This document shows positions 1 through 8,002 of a stretch of 64,000 nt of DNA, piece after piece. A model generated the notes under the pieces. It saw nothing but the letters and a program-made list of their open reading frames with translations. It had not been told where the DNA came from and made no database searches. Source of the DNA: Thermococcus barophilus MP (lineage in GTDB: Archaea; Methanobacteriota_B; Thermococci; Thermococcales; Thermococcaceae); NCBI RefSeq assembly GCF_000151105.2, contig NC_014804.1, positions 1,848,567 through 1,912,566 of the forward strand. Direction: 5' to 3'. Numbering within the stretch: the stretch's first letter is position 1; the number at the start of each line of letters is the position of its first letter. The position numbers and the translations under genes are program-made.

Positions 1-109
1 TGATCTTAATGAACTAAAGGAAATAATTGAAGAAGACTTAAAAGCCGGAGAAGAAGAATACCACAAAGAACGATACAACATAAGCTCAATTGCATTCTTA
101 AGGCAATAG
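1..109 (+). CDS. 3' end of an unidentified protein (partial)
   Basis: An open frame enters from the left edge and stops with TAG at 107-109. Only 35 codons are visible, giving a charged, helical tail rich in Glu and Lys that ends in AFLRQ. The length and composition would suit a small antitoxin or regulator, but nothing diagnostic is visible. It lies just before a decayed HEPN gene. Confidence 0.45.
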   Translation, partial: DLNELKEIIEEDLKAGEEEYHKERYNISSIAFLRQ

Positions 110-132
110 TGGGATATGTGACTATATAATTT

Positions 133-330
133 ATAAAGAACTCGGCATGCTGCTCAAACCATAATAAACGGTTTGAAATTCTAAGAAATTATTATCCTGA
201 GCTTTATGAGATTGTTGACACTGACTTTGAAATTTACAGAGCTGCTTATATTTTCAAAATCCATAAAGAAGATGTCGAGAAGGTGAGAAAAGATGCTTGG
301 CACCTCTATCAAAAAATTCAACGAAATTAA
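133..330 (+). pseudogene. decayed HEPN-domain gene
   Basis: The frame from 169 to the TAA at 328-330 gives a HEPN-like C-terminal half (FEILRNYYPELYEIV, then AAYIFKIHKEDVEKV). The matching N-terminal piece (AAQTIINGLKF) is in another frame from 149, so there is a frameshift near 150-170. No start or complete N-terminal helix bundle precedes it. HEPN proteins are usually paired with the MNT nucleotidyltransferase that follows here, with a 38-base overlap. The usual HEPN partner is therefore probably lost. Assignment rests on sequence character and this pairing. Confidence 0.5.
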
Positions 331-907
331 GAGAATTGCAAAAGAAATTGCAAACATTTACCCTCACATATTTGATGTGGTTCTTTATGGCTCTACAGTT
401 AGAGGAAAAGAGAATCCTAGAGATTTAGACATCATTATCCTGTACAGGGATATCAAGAAACAGGATAGAGAATACTATAAAATCCCATTTGAATTCAGAA
501 AAAAGCTTATTGAGCTTGGATACTCCAGAGAGGAGCTTGATGTAAAGGGTATTGCCATATGGGAACTTTTTGACCCCAACTTTTTTGCATCGTTGGGCAT
601 TTTAGCTGAGGGGTACTCCCTACTTCATGAAAAATTCCTTCATGAGTTACTTAATGGGGAAGCTTATGCAATGTTTCTTTATAAGTTGCCAAAAGATTGG
701 ACGCACAATGAGCTGAATAAGTTCCTGCATGCTTTAAAGGGAAGAGATGGGAAGTCAGGAGTTCTTGGGGAGTTGGGGGGCTTATATTTGTCGAGGGGAG
801 TAGTTTTAATGCCTATTTGGAATACTGAAAGGTTTAAAAGGTTCTTAGAGCGCTGGAACGTCAAGTATGAGTACTCCCTAATAATAAAGACTACAACAAT
901 GGTATAA
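293..907 (+). CDS. MNT-type nucleotidyltransferase domain protein
   Basis: A 204-residue protein with the minimal nucleotidyltransferase (Pol-beta superfamily) signature: LYGSTVRGKENPRDLDIII, in which Gly-Ser is followed by an Asp-x-Asp metal-binding pair at about residues 43-45. In HEPN-MNT modules such enzymes act as antitoxins that nucleotidylate the HEPN ribonuclease. Here the HEPN partner just upstream looks broken, so this may be an orphan. The C-terminal 100 residues lack a recognisable domain. The stop at 905-907 is one base from the GTG of the next gene. Substrate is unknown. Confidence 0.75.
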   Translation: MLGTSIKKFNEIKRIAKEIANIYPHIFDVVLYGSTVRGKENPRDLDIIILYRDIKKQDREYYKIPFEFRKKLIELGYSREELDVKGIAIWELFDPNFFASLGILAEGYSLLHEKFLHELLNGEAYAMFLYKLPKDWTHNELNKFLHALKGRDGKSGVLGELGGLYLSRGVVLMPIWNTERFKRFLERWNVKYEYSLIIKTTTMV

Positions 908-908
908 G

Positions 909-1658
909 GTGAGTTTTATGTTCTCCTTTATTTTTCTCGGCTTTCTCGTTGGCTTTTTAGTTGGGCTGACTGGCATTGGTGGGGGAGCTTTGATGACCCC
1001 CTCGCTTATTTTCTTGGGAATTGAACCTTTAATGGCTGTTGGCACCGATTTACTGTATGCAACTGTTACGAGGATTTTTGGTGTGTTCTTCCATCATAGG
1101 AAGGGGAGTATTAGGTTTGATCTGGCTTTGAGGCTCTTTGCTGGTAGCTTGCCTGCAATTCTGCTTGGCTCTGTTCTGCTTAGGGTCATTGACAAGAGCA
1201 CGCTTAATAATTACCTGACTTTGTTGCTTGGCGTGATTCTTGTCGTCAGCTCATTCTTCAGCTTAGTTAAGGGAGAATTCCACGTTCCAATAAGACCGAG
1301 GAGGGAATATCTGTATCTTTTGGGATTCATTGTTGGTTTAACCGTTCAGTTCACTTCGGTTGGCGCTGGAGTCATAGTGAGCTTTGCATTGATGAATTTA
1401 GCCAAGCTGAGTCCGAGGGAAGTTGTTGGTGTCACGATATTTTATGGTTTGCCCCTGTCGTTTCTCAGTGCTTTGAACTATGCTTTTTTGGGCAGTACGA
1501 ATTATCATTTGGCTTTGCTCCTGATTGCTGGAACCTTACCGGGTGTGTATCTTGGAACCCATGTGAACAGAAAGGTGGATAGAGATAAGCTGAAGAGGGT
1601 TATTAACGTGATAATTTTGGTTATTGGCCTCTTGACACTCTTTCAGAGGGTGATTTGA
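909..1658 (+). CDS. TauE/SafE family membrane transporter
   Basis: A 249-residue integral membrane protein with about 7-8 hydrophobic segments. The two homologous halves carry the family's glycine-rich entries: GLTGIGGGALMTPSLI near residue 19 and GLTVQFTSVGAGVIV near residue 138. TauE/SafE (DUF81) proteins export or import sulfite, sulfonates or other small organic anions; the substrate cannot be read here. The start is GTG at 909, one base after the preceding stop; an in-frame ATG follows at 918. It has no metabolic neighbours that would hint at a cargo. Confidence 0.85.
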   Translation: MSFMFSFIFLGFLVGFLVGLTGIGGGALMTPSLIFLGIEPLMAVGTDLLYATVTRIFGVFFHHRKGSIRFDLALRLFAGSLPAILLGSVLLRVIDKSTLNNYLTLLLGVILVVSSFFSLVKGEFHVPIRPRREYLYLLGFIVGLTVQFTSVGAGVIVSFALMNLAKLSPREVVGVTIFYGLPLSFLSALNYAFLGSTNYHLALLLIAGTLPGVYLGTHVNRKVDRDKLKRVINVIILVIGLLTLFQRVI

Positions 1659-1680
1659 GCTGTTTTTGATTACGAGTCAG

Positions 1681-1740
1681 GGGCTTTCGTCCGTTTAGAC
1701 CCCCCGTTTTATTTTGCTTCTATCTCGTGCTTATGTGTCG
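1681..1740 (+). repeat. dispersed repeat, copy A
   Basis: Sequence downstream of the transporter, with a GGGG/CCCC-containing head and then a tail TTTTGCTTCTATCTCGTGCT. Related copies lie at 3080-3122 (tail almost identical) and 17090-17137 (head and pyrimidine-rich middle). The head could fold as GGGGC...ACCCC followed by T-rich sequence, so a transcript-end function is possible. Copies A and B flank the DUF3368 toxin region in direct orientation. Confidence 0.6.
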
Positions 1741-1813
1741 TGCAATAAAACGGTCCTCTAAACAATAATCTTTTTATGTTTCCTTATAGTTACTATTCTC
1801 ATGGTGAGATATT

Positions 1814-2074
1814 ATGAGTGAGGTTTTTGTCTCTGTTCCTCAAGATTTGGCGAGGATTTTAAGGGTTAGTGAAAAAGATCTTCCAAAAGTCGTGAGGCTT
1901 TATCTGGCAATTGAGCTCTATCGTGAGGGAAAAATCAGCTTAGGTAAGGCGGCGGAGATTGCCAGAGTGACGAAGTGGGAGATGATGGAGATTCTAGCGT
2001 CAAAAGGCATACCCCTCCAGTATGATGAAGAAGACTTAAAAGAAGATGTCGAGACTCTGGAGAGGTTGCTATGA
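1814..2074 (+). CDS. UPF0175 family antitoxin
   Basis: An 86-residue protein. The helix-turn-helix region KISLGKAAEIARVTKWEMME (residues 39-58) followed by LASKGIPLQYDEEDLKED is the hallmark of UPF0175 small proteins, which pair with DUF3368 PIN-like toxins. The ATG at 1814 follows GGTGAGAT, and an A+T-rich possible TATA element lies near 1770-1785. It overlaps the next gene by 4 bases (ATGA), implying translational coupling. By analogy it binds its own promoter and neutralises the toxin. Confidence 0.8.
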   Translation: MSEVFVSVPQDLARILRVSEKDLPKVVRLYLAIELYREGKISLGKAAEIARVTKWEMMEILASKGIPLQYDEEDLKEDVETLERLL

Positions 2075-2559
2075 TAGTAGTTTCAGATTCCGGGCCGTTA
2101 ATAGCATTAGCTAAGATTGGGAAATTAAATGTTTTAATGGAACTCTTTGGACAGATAACAATCCCAAGAGCCGTTTGGATTGAAGTTGTCGAGAGAGGAA
2201 AAGGAAAGCCTGGTTCTGATGAGGTTAAAAACGCAAATTGGATTAAGGTTATTGAAGTAGAGGACAAATTAAGTGTTGAAATTTTAAGGAAAGAGATTGA
2301 GATTGGAGAAGCTGAGGCTATAGTTTTGGCTAAAGAGCTCAACGCTAACTTAATTATTTTGGATGAGAAAATTCCAAGGATTATCGCCAAGTCTCTTGGC
2401 TTAACCGTTGTTGGAAGTTTGGCCATCCTCTTTATTGCAAAGAAGAGGGGCATTATTGGAGAGGACTTAGATTTACTAATAAATGAACTGCGAACTAAAG
2501 GCGTTCGCTTTAGTGATAAAGTTATTGAAGAGCTGAGAAGAATGTGCGGTTCTGCTTGA
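2071..2559 (+). CDS. DUF3368 PIN-like toxin
   Basis: A 162-residue PIN-fold protein. The N-terminus MIVVSDSGPLIALAKIGKLN is typical of DUF3368, with the first acidic residue at Asp6. Further family features are the PRAVWIEVV strand, the GEAEAIVLAKEL helix and the LIILDEKIPR strand. PIN proteins of this kind are predicted Mg-dependent RNases. It is full length and coupled to the UPF0175 gene upstream through an ATGA overlap, so this is an apparently intact toxin-antitoxin pair. Confidence 0.82.
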   Translation: MIVVSDSGPLIALAKIGKLNVLMELFGQITIPRAVWIEVVERGKGKPGSDEVKNANWIKVIEVEDKLSVEILRKEIEIGEAEAIVLAKELNANLIILDEKIPRIIAKSLGLTVVGSLAILFIAKKRGIIGEDLDLLINELRTKGVRFSDKVIEELRRMCGSA

Positions 2560-2561
2560 GA

Positions 2562-2901
2562 TTATATATCATGTCTGATTTTCTTTTCATACACTTCTAT
2601 TGTGTAAAGACCATAAAAGTCTATCCTGGGTTGGGGAGTGTTACCTTTCAAAACTCCCTCTAAACTCTCTATTGGAGAGTAGAAGACACTTTTAATCATC
2701 GTTCTTAGAATTTGATCTGCCTCTCCCGGTGTTAGAACGCCAGTTTTAACACTTAACGCCAAAATACCTCTTTCAATTCCAAGGTTGAATTCTTCTAAGA
2801 TTTGCTTTGTGATTATGGAGTCTCTCAAAATGTCTTTTAGTAGTTCAAGCTTTCCGACTTTAGCAAAGTTCGATAGCACTGCATTGTCAATTACAAATAA
2901 T
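2562..2901 (-). pseudogene. degenerate DUF3368 PIN-like toxin
   Basis: The leftward frame keeps the family N-terminus (LFVIDNAVLSNFAKVGKLEL), but no ATG, GTG or TTG lies at the right place in frame. After LTPGEADQI the usual catalytic C-terminal half is replaced by unrelated sequence ending EKKIRHDI. It is related to the intact toxin that ends next to it at 2559, tail to tail. Its antitoxin, just upstream at 2891-3079, is also damaged. It is probably a dead module; a short product could start at the in-frame codon near 2879. Confidence 0.65.
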
Positions 2902-3079
2902 TCAGTGCCTCCACATCTGCTATGACATCTTCCTTGCTCAATTTTCTAATAGGAATGCCTCTTTTATGAAACTCTTCGATTAGCTCCTCTCGGGTTATTC
3001 CTAAAAGTTCTGCCGCTTTACCCAAGCATTAATTAAAGTTGCAGTAGTGAGTTGGAATAATATAAGGTGCTTCACTCAT
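2891..3079 (-). pseudogene. degenerate UPF0175 antitoxin
   Basis: The C-terminal half, GKAAELLGITREELIEEF followed by KRGIPIRKLSKEDV, is clear UPF0175 sequence from 3028 down to the TAA at 2891-2893. Upstream, an ATG at 3079 opens MSEAPYIIP, like the UPF0175 N-terminus, but this frame stops at 3031-3029. The middle is missing. The 5' end abuts repeat copy B (3080-3122), which suggests rearrangement at that repeat. Confidence 0.65.
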
Positions 3080-3122
3080 TAGACCTCGTTTTATTTTTGC
3101 TTCTATCTCCTGCTTATGTGTC
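3080..3122 (+). repeat. dispersed repeat, copy B
   Basis: Shares the string TTGCTTCTATCTCxTGCTTA and flanks with copy A at 1681-1740. The G-rich head seen in copy A is missing, and the repeat begins exactly where the decayed antitoxin starts. It also contains the first in-frame ATG (3116) of the ATPase downstream, which makes that ATG an unlikely start. Confidence 0.6.
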
Positions 3123-3181
3123 CCAACATGTATTTCGAAAAATATAAAAAGTGCGGTAATTTATATTATTGGGAGTATAAA

Positions 3182-4513
3182 ATGCTGAGGGATGAAGAGA
3201 TATTGGAGGCATTAGTCCCTTATAATTTTTGGGGGAAACCTCAGGAAACTGGTATTGAAAGAGAAGAATATCTGGAAAAGATTGAAACTTTTTGTAGGGC
3301 TGGGAATTTTATAATAGCAATTATAGGTCCAAGGAGAGCTGGAAAGACATTTTTGGCGAGACAGTTTTTAAAAAGGAAAATATCACAAGGGTTGAATCCC
3401 AAACAAACCCTGTATGTGAACCTCGAAGATCCCAAGTTCCATGCATACCTCAGCTTGGAGCTCCTTGATGAAATTTATAAGATTTACAAAGTCTATATCA
3501 ATGATGAAGATTTTTCCCTCATAGTTTTAGATGAGGTGCAAAACCTTCCAAACTGGGAACGATGGGTCAGGAGCATAGCTGAAAAGGAGAATGCTAAAGT
3601 AATTGTAACTGGCTCAACGTCTTCTTTGCTTAAAACTGAAGTTTCTGGAGTCTTGACAGGGAGGAGCTTAACTTTGGAAGTTTTCCCTTTAACCTTTAGA
3701 GAGTTTTTGAGTTTTAGGGGGTTAAATTTGAGAAGCTTTGCAGAAATCGTTGCAAATAAAATAAAAATTGAGCGTCTTTTGGCTGAGTATATGGAATTTG
3801 GGGGTTTCCCGCAAGTTGTGATGGTCGAGGATGAATATTTGAAAAGGGAAATTTTGAAAGAACTTTTTGAGGGAATAGTCATCAGGGATGTCGCTTTTCG
3901 TTATGGATTTAAAGAGTTGAATACTGTGAAGCTGATTGCGGAATTGGCAGTGAACAGGTTCGCTTCGCTTGTAAGTGGGAGTTCTCTTAGGAATGAAGTT
4001 GCTGGGATTGTAAAGAGGAAAGTTTCTCCAAATTTTGTGATAGAAGTCTTAAATGCATTAGAGGAGAGCTATTTGATCTTTAGAATCCCACCGCTTTCAT
4101 ATAAGGTTAGTGATATTAAACGGCACCCGAGGAAACTTTATGTGGTTGACACTGGTATAATAAATGCTGTAGCACTCAGGTTTTCTAAGAATATCGGACG
4201 GTTGGCTGGGAATATTGTGGCACTGCATTTAATAAAAAAATTTGGAAAAGAGAATGTGTTTTATTATAAAGGAAATAGAGAAGTTGATTTTTTAATTAAG
4301 GAGGGCTTAGAAGTAACAAAGGCAATTCAGGTGAGCTGGGATTTAAGTGAGAGTAAGAAGAGGGAAGTTAAGGGTTTGGTCGAAGCAATGGAAGAGTTTT
4401 CGCTGAAGGAGGGGACGATAGTAACATCAGCCTATGAGGGGTTAGAGGAAATTAAGGAAAAACGCATAAGATACATCCCATTGTGGAAGTTTTTGCTGCT
4501 GGGAAGACATTAA
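3182..4513 (+). CDS. AAA ATPase with DUF4143-type C-terminus
   Basis: About 443 residues. Walker A is GPRRAGKTFLARQ, Walker B is LIVLDEVQNLPNWERW, and TGSTSSLL follows as sensor 1. The C-terminal half carries the restriction-endonuclease-like region of DUF4143 proteins, including FYYKGNREVDFLI. These AAA_14/DUF4143 proteins are common in archaea; their role is unclear, with links to toxin-antitoxin and mobile regions. I start it at ATG 3182 (MLRDEEILEAL), because the earlier in-frame ATG at 3116 is inside repeat B. It appears intact and stands alone. Confidence 0.85.
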   Translation: MLRDEEILEALVPYNFWGKPQETGIEREEYLEKIETFCRAGNFIIAIIGPRRAGKTFLARQFLKRKISQGLNPKQTLYVNLEDPKFHAYLSLELLDEIYKIYKVYINDEDFSLIVLDEVQNLPNWERWVRSIAEKENAKVIVTGSTSSLLKTEVSGVLTGRSLTLEVFPLTFREFLSFRGLNLRSFAEIVANKIKIERLLAEYMEFGGFPQVVMVEDEYLKREILKELFEGIVIRDVAFRYGFKELNTVKLIAELAVNRFASLVSGSSLRNEVAGIVKRKVSPNFVIEVLNALEESYLIFRIPPLSYKVSDIKRHPRKLYVVDTGIINAVALRFSKNIGRLAGNIVALHLIKKFGKENVFYYKGNREVDFLIKEGLEVTKAIQVSWDLSESKKREVKGLVEAMEEFSLKEGTIVTSAYEGLEEIKEKRIRYIPLWKFLLLGRH

Positions 4514-4562
4514 GGGCAAAGTTTTGGATAAAATGAAGCAGAGATTTATTTGATTGTGTATT

Positions 4563-4583
4563 CTTGGTAATGTTATTACCAAG
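4563..4583. repeat. perfect inverted repeat between convergent genes
   Basis: CTTGGTAAT and ATTACCAAG face each other across a 3-base centre. A third half-site, TTGGTAAT, follows at 4598-4605. It lies between the end of the rightward ATPase (4513) and the end of the leftward zinc-ribbon operon (4648). Its position suits a shared transcript end or a protein-binding site; neither is proven. Confidence 0.55.
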
Positions 4584-4647
4584 ATATTTTTAAAGAGTTG
4601 GTAATGCAAATACCCACATAACTGGACAGTTATGGTAAAAGGAAACC

Positions 4648-4839
4648 TCATCCTTCAGGTTTGGACTTCTTGCGTATAGCGATGAAAAACATGTGATCGT
4701 CTTCCCTTCTCCAGAAAATCATCCATAACGGCAAATTCCCAATTCTTGATTCCTTTATGATGTCTCCTCTGAGTTTGATGAGTTGTCTTATAAACCCATA
4801 AATCTTTGGTGTTTTTCTGCCTGAGGTCTTCATGCTCAT
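4648..4839 (-). CDS. small basic hypothetical protein
   Basis: A 63-residue basic protein with a hydrophobic patch (NLPLWMIFWRR) and a second one (MFFIAIRKK). I recognise no family. It overlaps the upstream zinc-ribbon gene by four bases (ATGA at 4836-4839), which supports translation as the third gene of the operon. It has no cysteines, unlike its two neighbours. Confidence 0.5.
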   Translation of the reverse strand: MSMKTSGRKTPKIYGFIRQLIKLRGDIIKESRIGNLPLWMIFWRREDDHMFFIAIRKKSKPEG

Positions 4840-5159
4840 AAAGGCTCTAATTCCTTTCCACCCTCTCTGTAAAATATGAGCTGCACTGTGTCAGATTCTA
4901 AAAGCCGCTTCATGCCCCGCTTCATTGGGAATTTAATTTTGAGGTTAATCGGCTCCTTGAGCTCTGCTTTTTGGAAAGCCCCACAAAAGGGACAGGTAAA
5001 CTCGTAGTAGCTTTCTCTGCTTAGTATACTCCTCCCAACTTTCAGATCTTCTTTGGCCAGCGGCATTCCGCAGGAGGCACACGTTAAATCGGATTCTCCG
5101 CTTTCGGACTCTTCAAGAGATATTTTATATAGCCTGGAATCCTTTGACAGCAGGAACAT
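4836..5159 (-). CDS. zinc-ribbon hypothetical protein
   Basis: A 107-residue protein with two CxxC knuckles, CASCGMPL near residue 27 and CPFCGAFQ near residue 57, which probably bind one Zn ion. The C-terminal half (NLKIKFPMKRGMKRLLES) is basic and ends in LIFYREGGKELEPL. Its start lies 35 bases inside the preceding gene, so the two are likely co-translated. No family name is recognised. It could be a nucleic-acid-binding or protein-interaction module. Confidence 0.6.
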   Translation of the reverse strand: MFLLSKDSRLYKISLEESESGESDLTCASCGMPLAKEDLKVGRSILSRESYYEFTCPFCGAFQKAELKEPINLKIKFPMKRGMKRLLESDTVQLIFYREGGKELEPL

Positions 5160-5583
5160 TTCTCTTCCTATAGTATGGAGATCTGGGAAAAGATTTTTTT
5201 AGAACGTTGTATACTGCAATGGCTTCGTGGTTGTTTAAATCCAAGCTGATAACATTTTTCCAGCCACTTGATGTGCCTACATAAAGCGTTAAGGTAACTC
5301 TCTTCCCAATTTTCTTCAGTATCTCTACAATCCAGCTTCGTTTAACTGAAATAACGTCATATCCGTCGGTTATTTTACCATTTTCAACTTTTATTTCAAT
5401 ATCTATGAAGCTATGACAAAAGGGGCATGATGTATACGCGTGAATTCTATCGGCATTAACAGTATCCCCAACTTTATAGTGCTCCAGCATGTTTTCCAGC
5501 GATTTTGTTTGGAAAGTTTTCAGTTTATGCCCGCATACGGGGCATTTAACGTATATATGAACGTAGTCAAACATTCCCATCAA
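5125..5583 (-). CDS. zinc-ribbon hypothetical protein
   Basis: A 152-residue protein with CPVCGHKL (residues 14-21) and CPFCHSFI (near 53-60), a four-cysteine zinc ribbon interrupted by about 35 residues. The C-terminal region (VTLTLYVGTSSGWKN) looks like a beta-rich domain. It leads a three-gene leftward operon (5583 to 4648) in which the first two proteins carry related zinc ribbons. The start could be the first ATG or the one two codons later. Function unknown. Confidence 0.62.
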   Translation of the reverse strand: MMGMFDYVHIYVKCPVCGHKLKTFQTKSLENMLEHYKVGDTVNADRIHAYTSCPFCHSFIDIEIKVENGKITDGYDVISVKRSWIVEILKKIGKRVTLTLYVGTSSGWKNVISLDLNNHEAIAVYNVLKKSFPRSPYYRKRNVPAVKGFQAI

Positions 5584-5745
5584 ACAACACCCCTAATTCT
5601 TTTAACGAGGTTCTTTAATAATTATGGCTCAAAAATATGCACTAAACTGCACAAATTTTTCAAGCTTTGTGTATTATATTTCCTTAGGTGCACGAGATGA
5701 GCGGGTGCATTTTTTCTTTTGAAGGCTGATTTTAAAAACAGCTAA

Positions 5746-7033
5746 TTATTCCTCAAAAATTTGGAGTATTGCATTTCCATCCAGCACTACCAACTCATCA
5801 GGCACGTTCTTAGCCTTCCTGCATATTAGGAGGTAGTGGCTTTCTCCTTTCCAATTGCTCAGCTCGACTTTCTCTTTAGCTCTTCGAGAAGTTTTTCACC
5901 GTTTATGGGCTTGTTTCTCCACTTGCACTCGCCAAATAAGGCTTTTTTCTTGTCTTGGCTGAGGGCAACTACATCTATTTCATAGACTTTTCGCTGCCCA
6001 TTTTCTCTGTAGTAGCCCCAGTGCCGCCCTATCTCAGTGAATTTGAAGGGCAGCTCTTCCCTAGCATTTAGAATCCAGAGCAGTTCTCTGCAGATGAAAT
6101 CGAACCTCTTTCCAGTGTAGTCGGGCAGCATGGAGATTACCTCTTTCCCAAGATCCTCACGCATTGCTTCATACTCACTCAGCCTCGGATGGATGAACCG
6201 GAACCAGAAGTTGAGCAGTGGATGTCTTATGTAAAGCACCCTTTCCTTTCCGAGAATTGCCTTGTCATAGGAGAGCAGCTTGAAGTAATCAACCAGTTCC
6301 TTTATCTGTCTCGTTAGTGATGTCTCTTCTCGATTCATGTAACCAGCTATCATATCGTAATACACCCCAGAACGCCTTCCAAACTCAAGGGAGAGTATCC
6401 TTGGCACTTCCTCTTCTAATGGTGCCGAGGGAGAGAAGAAAAGAGCTCTAATTATTTCCTCTGCGCTCTTTCCTTCGAGCCTCTCATCTTCAATGGCCAC
6501 GTAGTACCTGGGAAAGCCGCCAAAAACTGCATAAAGCTTCATAAAGTCATCTATGTCATCTATTCCAAGTTCCCTTGACATTTCGTAGCTGGCTTTAATT
6601 CCAAGCTCCTTCACGTGAAGTTCACGCTTTATCCTTCCGTAGAGCGGCTCCTTTGAATCCCTGAAGAGCTTTTCAATCATTCCAACTGTTGAGCCGGTGA
6701 AGATCAGCATGAGATTTTTCCTGTTCTCATAGATATCTATGAACTTTTGAAGGGTTGAGAAGATTGATGGTTCAACCCTCTGAAAGTCCTGAAATTCATC
6801 GAAGACGACAGCGCCGTTAAATCTCTCGAAAAGCACTTCAAAAAACTCGTCCCAGCTTGATATACGCTCATACTTTGTTATAACTCCTTTTTTCCTCAGA
6901 ATTTCTTCGTACTCTCTCAAAAGGGATTCAGAAGTCTTACCTCTATTAACGAAGAAGTAAAGATCTTTCTCTCCTAAGAACTCAAGAAGATTTCCATCTC
7001 AATATCTCTGTCAATGAAGCGCACTATATTCAC
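5746..7033 (-). pseudogene. AAA ATPase with P-loop deleted and frameshifts
   Basis: The longest open stretch (6920-5859) encodes an archaeal ATPase with Walker B VVFDEFQDFQR and TGSTVGMIEKLF, but no Walker A. Upstream, RFIDRDIEME (about 7020-6991) is the normal N-terminus in another frame. It joins almost directly to EFLGEKDLYFFVNRGKTSES, so the P-loop segment has been deleted. At the 3' end the long frame stops at 5859. The natural C-terminus (ELSNWKGESHYLLICRKA...LQIFEE) continues in a shifted frame to a TAA at 5746-5748. Two independent lesions make this a pseudogene. Confidence 0.82.
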
Positions 7034-7132
7034 ATACTGAATTATTCACTTAGTATCGGCGGCAGGGATATGGTTCTTAAATGTTGTGGATGGGATTCCA
7101 ATTTTGAGAACAGGAATGTGAGTATACAAAAT

Positions 7133-7143
7133 GCTTATATACA
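7133..7143 (+). promoter_or_regulatory. TATA box for the vapBC pair at 7175
   Basis: GCTTATATACA preceded by A-rich sequence resembling a BRE. It lies about 32-42 bases before the ATG at 7175, giving an expected start of transcription near 7160-7165, just before GCAGGTGAA. Confidence 0.6.
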
Positions 7144-7174
7144 TGTATTACAAATATATCTGCAGGTGAATTAC

Positions 7175-7405
7175 ATGGGAAATGTTATTAGTATTCGTGT
7201 TCCGCCAGAAATTAAGCACGAAATGGATAAGTTAAAGGGTGAAGTTAACTGGAGTGAGGAAATTAGGGAATTCATAAAAAAGAGGATTAAAGAATACAAA
7301 AAGAGAAAAGCCCTCCAGGAGGTTATAGCTTACATCCAAACCTTGCCCGAGGCACCAAAGGGAACAGCACAAAAGTTAGTGAGGGAGGATCGTGATAGTC
7401 ATTGA
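7175..7405 (+). CDS. vapB: VapB-type antitoxin
   Basis: A 76-residue protein. MGNVISIRVPPEIKHEMDKL is a ribbon-helix-helix-like DNA-binding N-terminus, followed by WSEEIREFIKKRIKEYKKRK and a C-terminal toxin-binding tail. I start it at ATG 7175, with AGGTGA just upstream, rather than 35 codons earlier where the reading is not family-like. It overlaps the toxin by 14 bases. It closely resembles the antitoxin at 14894-15115. Confidence 0.85.
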   Translation: MGNVISIRVPPEIKHEMDKLKGEVNWSEEIREFIKKRIKEYKKRKALQEVIAYIQTLPEAPKGTAQKLVREDRDSH

Positions 7406-7808
7406 TTCCTCAGCTTTTTCAAAGTTTTTATTAAAGGAAGAAGGCTGGGAAAAGGTGATCCCTTACTTAGACCCCGGCTTAGAACCACATGCCGTAGATA
7501 TGCTGATTATCGAGACAACAAATGTGATATGGAAATACATGAAAAAGTACAGGCTAATAACGAGAGAACAAGCTATAGGACTTTACAAGCAGATAAGGAA
7601 GCTCATAGGGGAGGAGGTAATAATATTAGAGCCAAGTGAAAAATATTTGCAAGAAGCTTTGAAAATTGCTATAGAATATGACATTTCCATTTATGATAGC
7701 TTGTTTTTAGCACAAGCTAAAAATTTAAAAGCTGAACTGATTACGAGCGATAAAAGACAAAGGGATGTGGCGAGAGAAATTGGAATGGAGGTAGTGTACA
7801 TAAAATAA
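7392..7808 (+). CDS. vapC: VapC-type PIN-domain toxin
   Basis: A 138-residue PIN protein: MIVIDSSAFSKFLLKEEGW at the N-terminus, the central acidic residue in MLIIETTNVIWKY, then ISIYDSLFLAQAK and ELITSDKRQ. All the PIN acidic positions are present, so it should be an active Mg-dependent RNase when free. It starts with GTG inside the antitoxin gene. It serves as an intact reference for the shortened relative at 15102-15482. Confidence 0.87.
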   Translation: MIVIDSSAFSKFLLKEEGWEKVIPYLDPGLEPHAVDMLIIETTNVIWKYMKKYRLITREQAIGLYKQIRKLIGEEVIILEPSEKYLQEALKIAIEYDISIYDSLFLAQAKNLKAELITSDKRQRDVAREIGMEVVYIK

Positions 7809-7812
7809 CGCC

Positions 7813-7974
7813 CATGAAGCTTTGCAGAAGATTGCAAGGGGTGCGGGAATAGTTTTTGCTGGAACTGTTATTTCGATGTTCTTTGGCTTTTTGAGCAGGG
7901 CAGTGATAGCGAGGTATTTTTCGACTGCAGAGTATGGAGTGTTTAATTTAGCTTTGACTGTTTGGATCATTTAA
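7813..7974 (+). pseudogene. flippase gene 5' fragment
   Basis: The frame HEALQKIARGAGIVFAGTVI, then SMFFGFLSRAVIARYFSTAE, matches the first 50 or so residues of the flippase at 18441 in protein and DNA. After LALTV it diverges and stops with TAA at 7972-7974. There is no proper start codon. It lies between vapC and the aglB promoter. A second fragment of the same gene end is at 17159-17226. Confidence 0.85.
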
Positions 7975-8002
7975 TTAGGATAACATTTTTAGGGTGTGAG
8001 TT

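Noticed and set aside
3116-3181. The 5'-extended start of the ATPase at 3182
   Set aside because: The first ATG lies inside dispersed repeat B, and the extra 22 residues do not look like family sequence.
7070-7174. The 5'-extended start of the vapB gene
   Set aside because: The extension crosses the TATA box at 7133-7143; the ATG at 7175 has a ribosome site and the family N-terminus.
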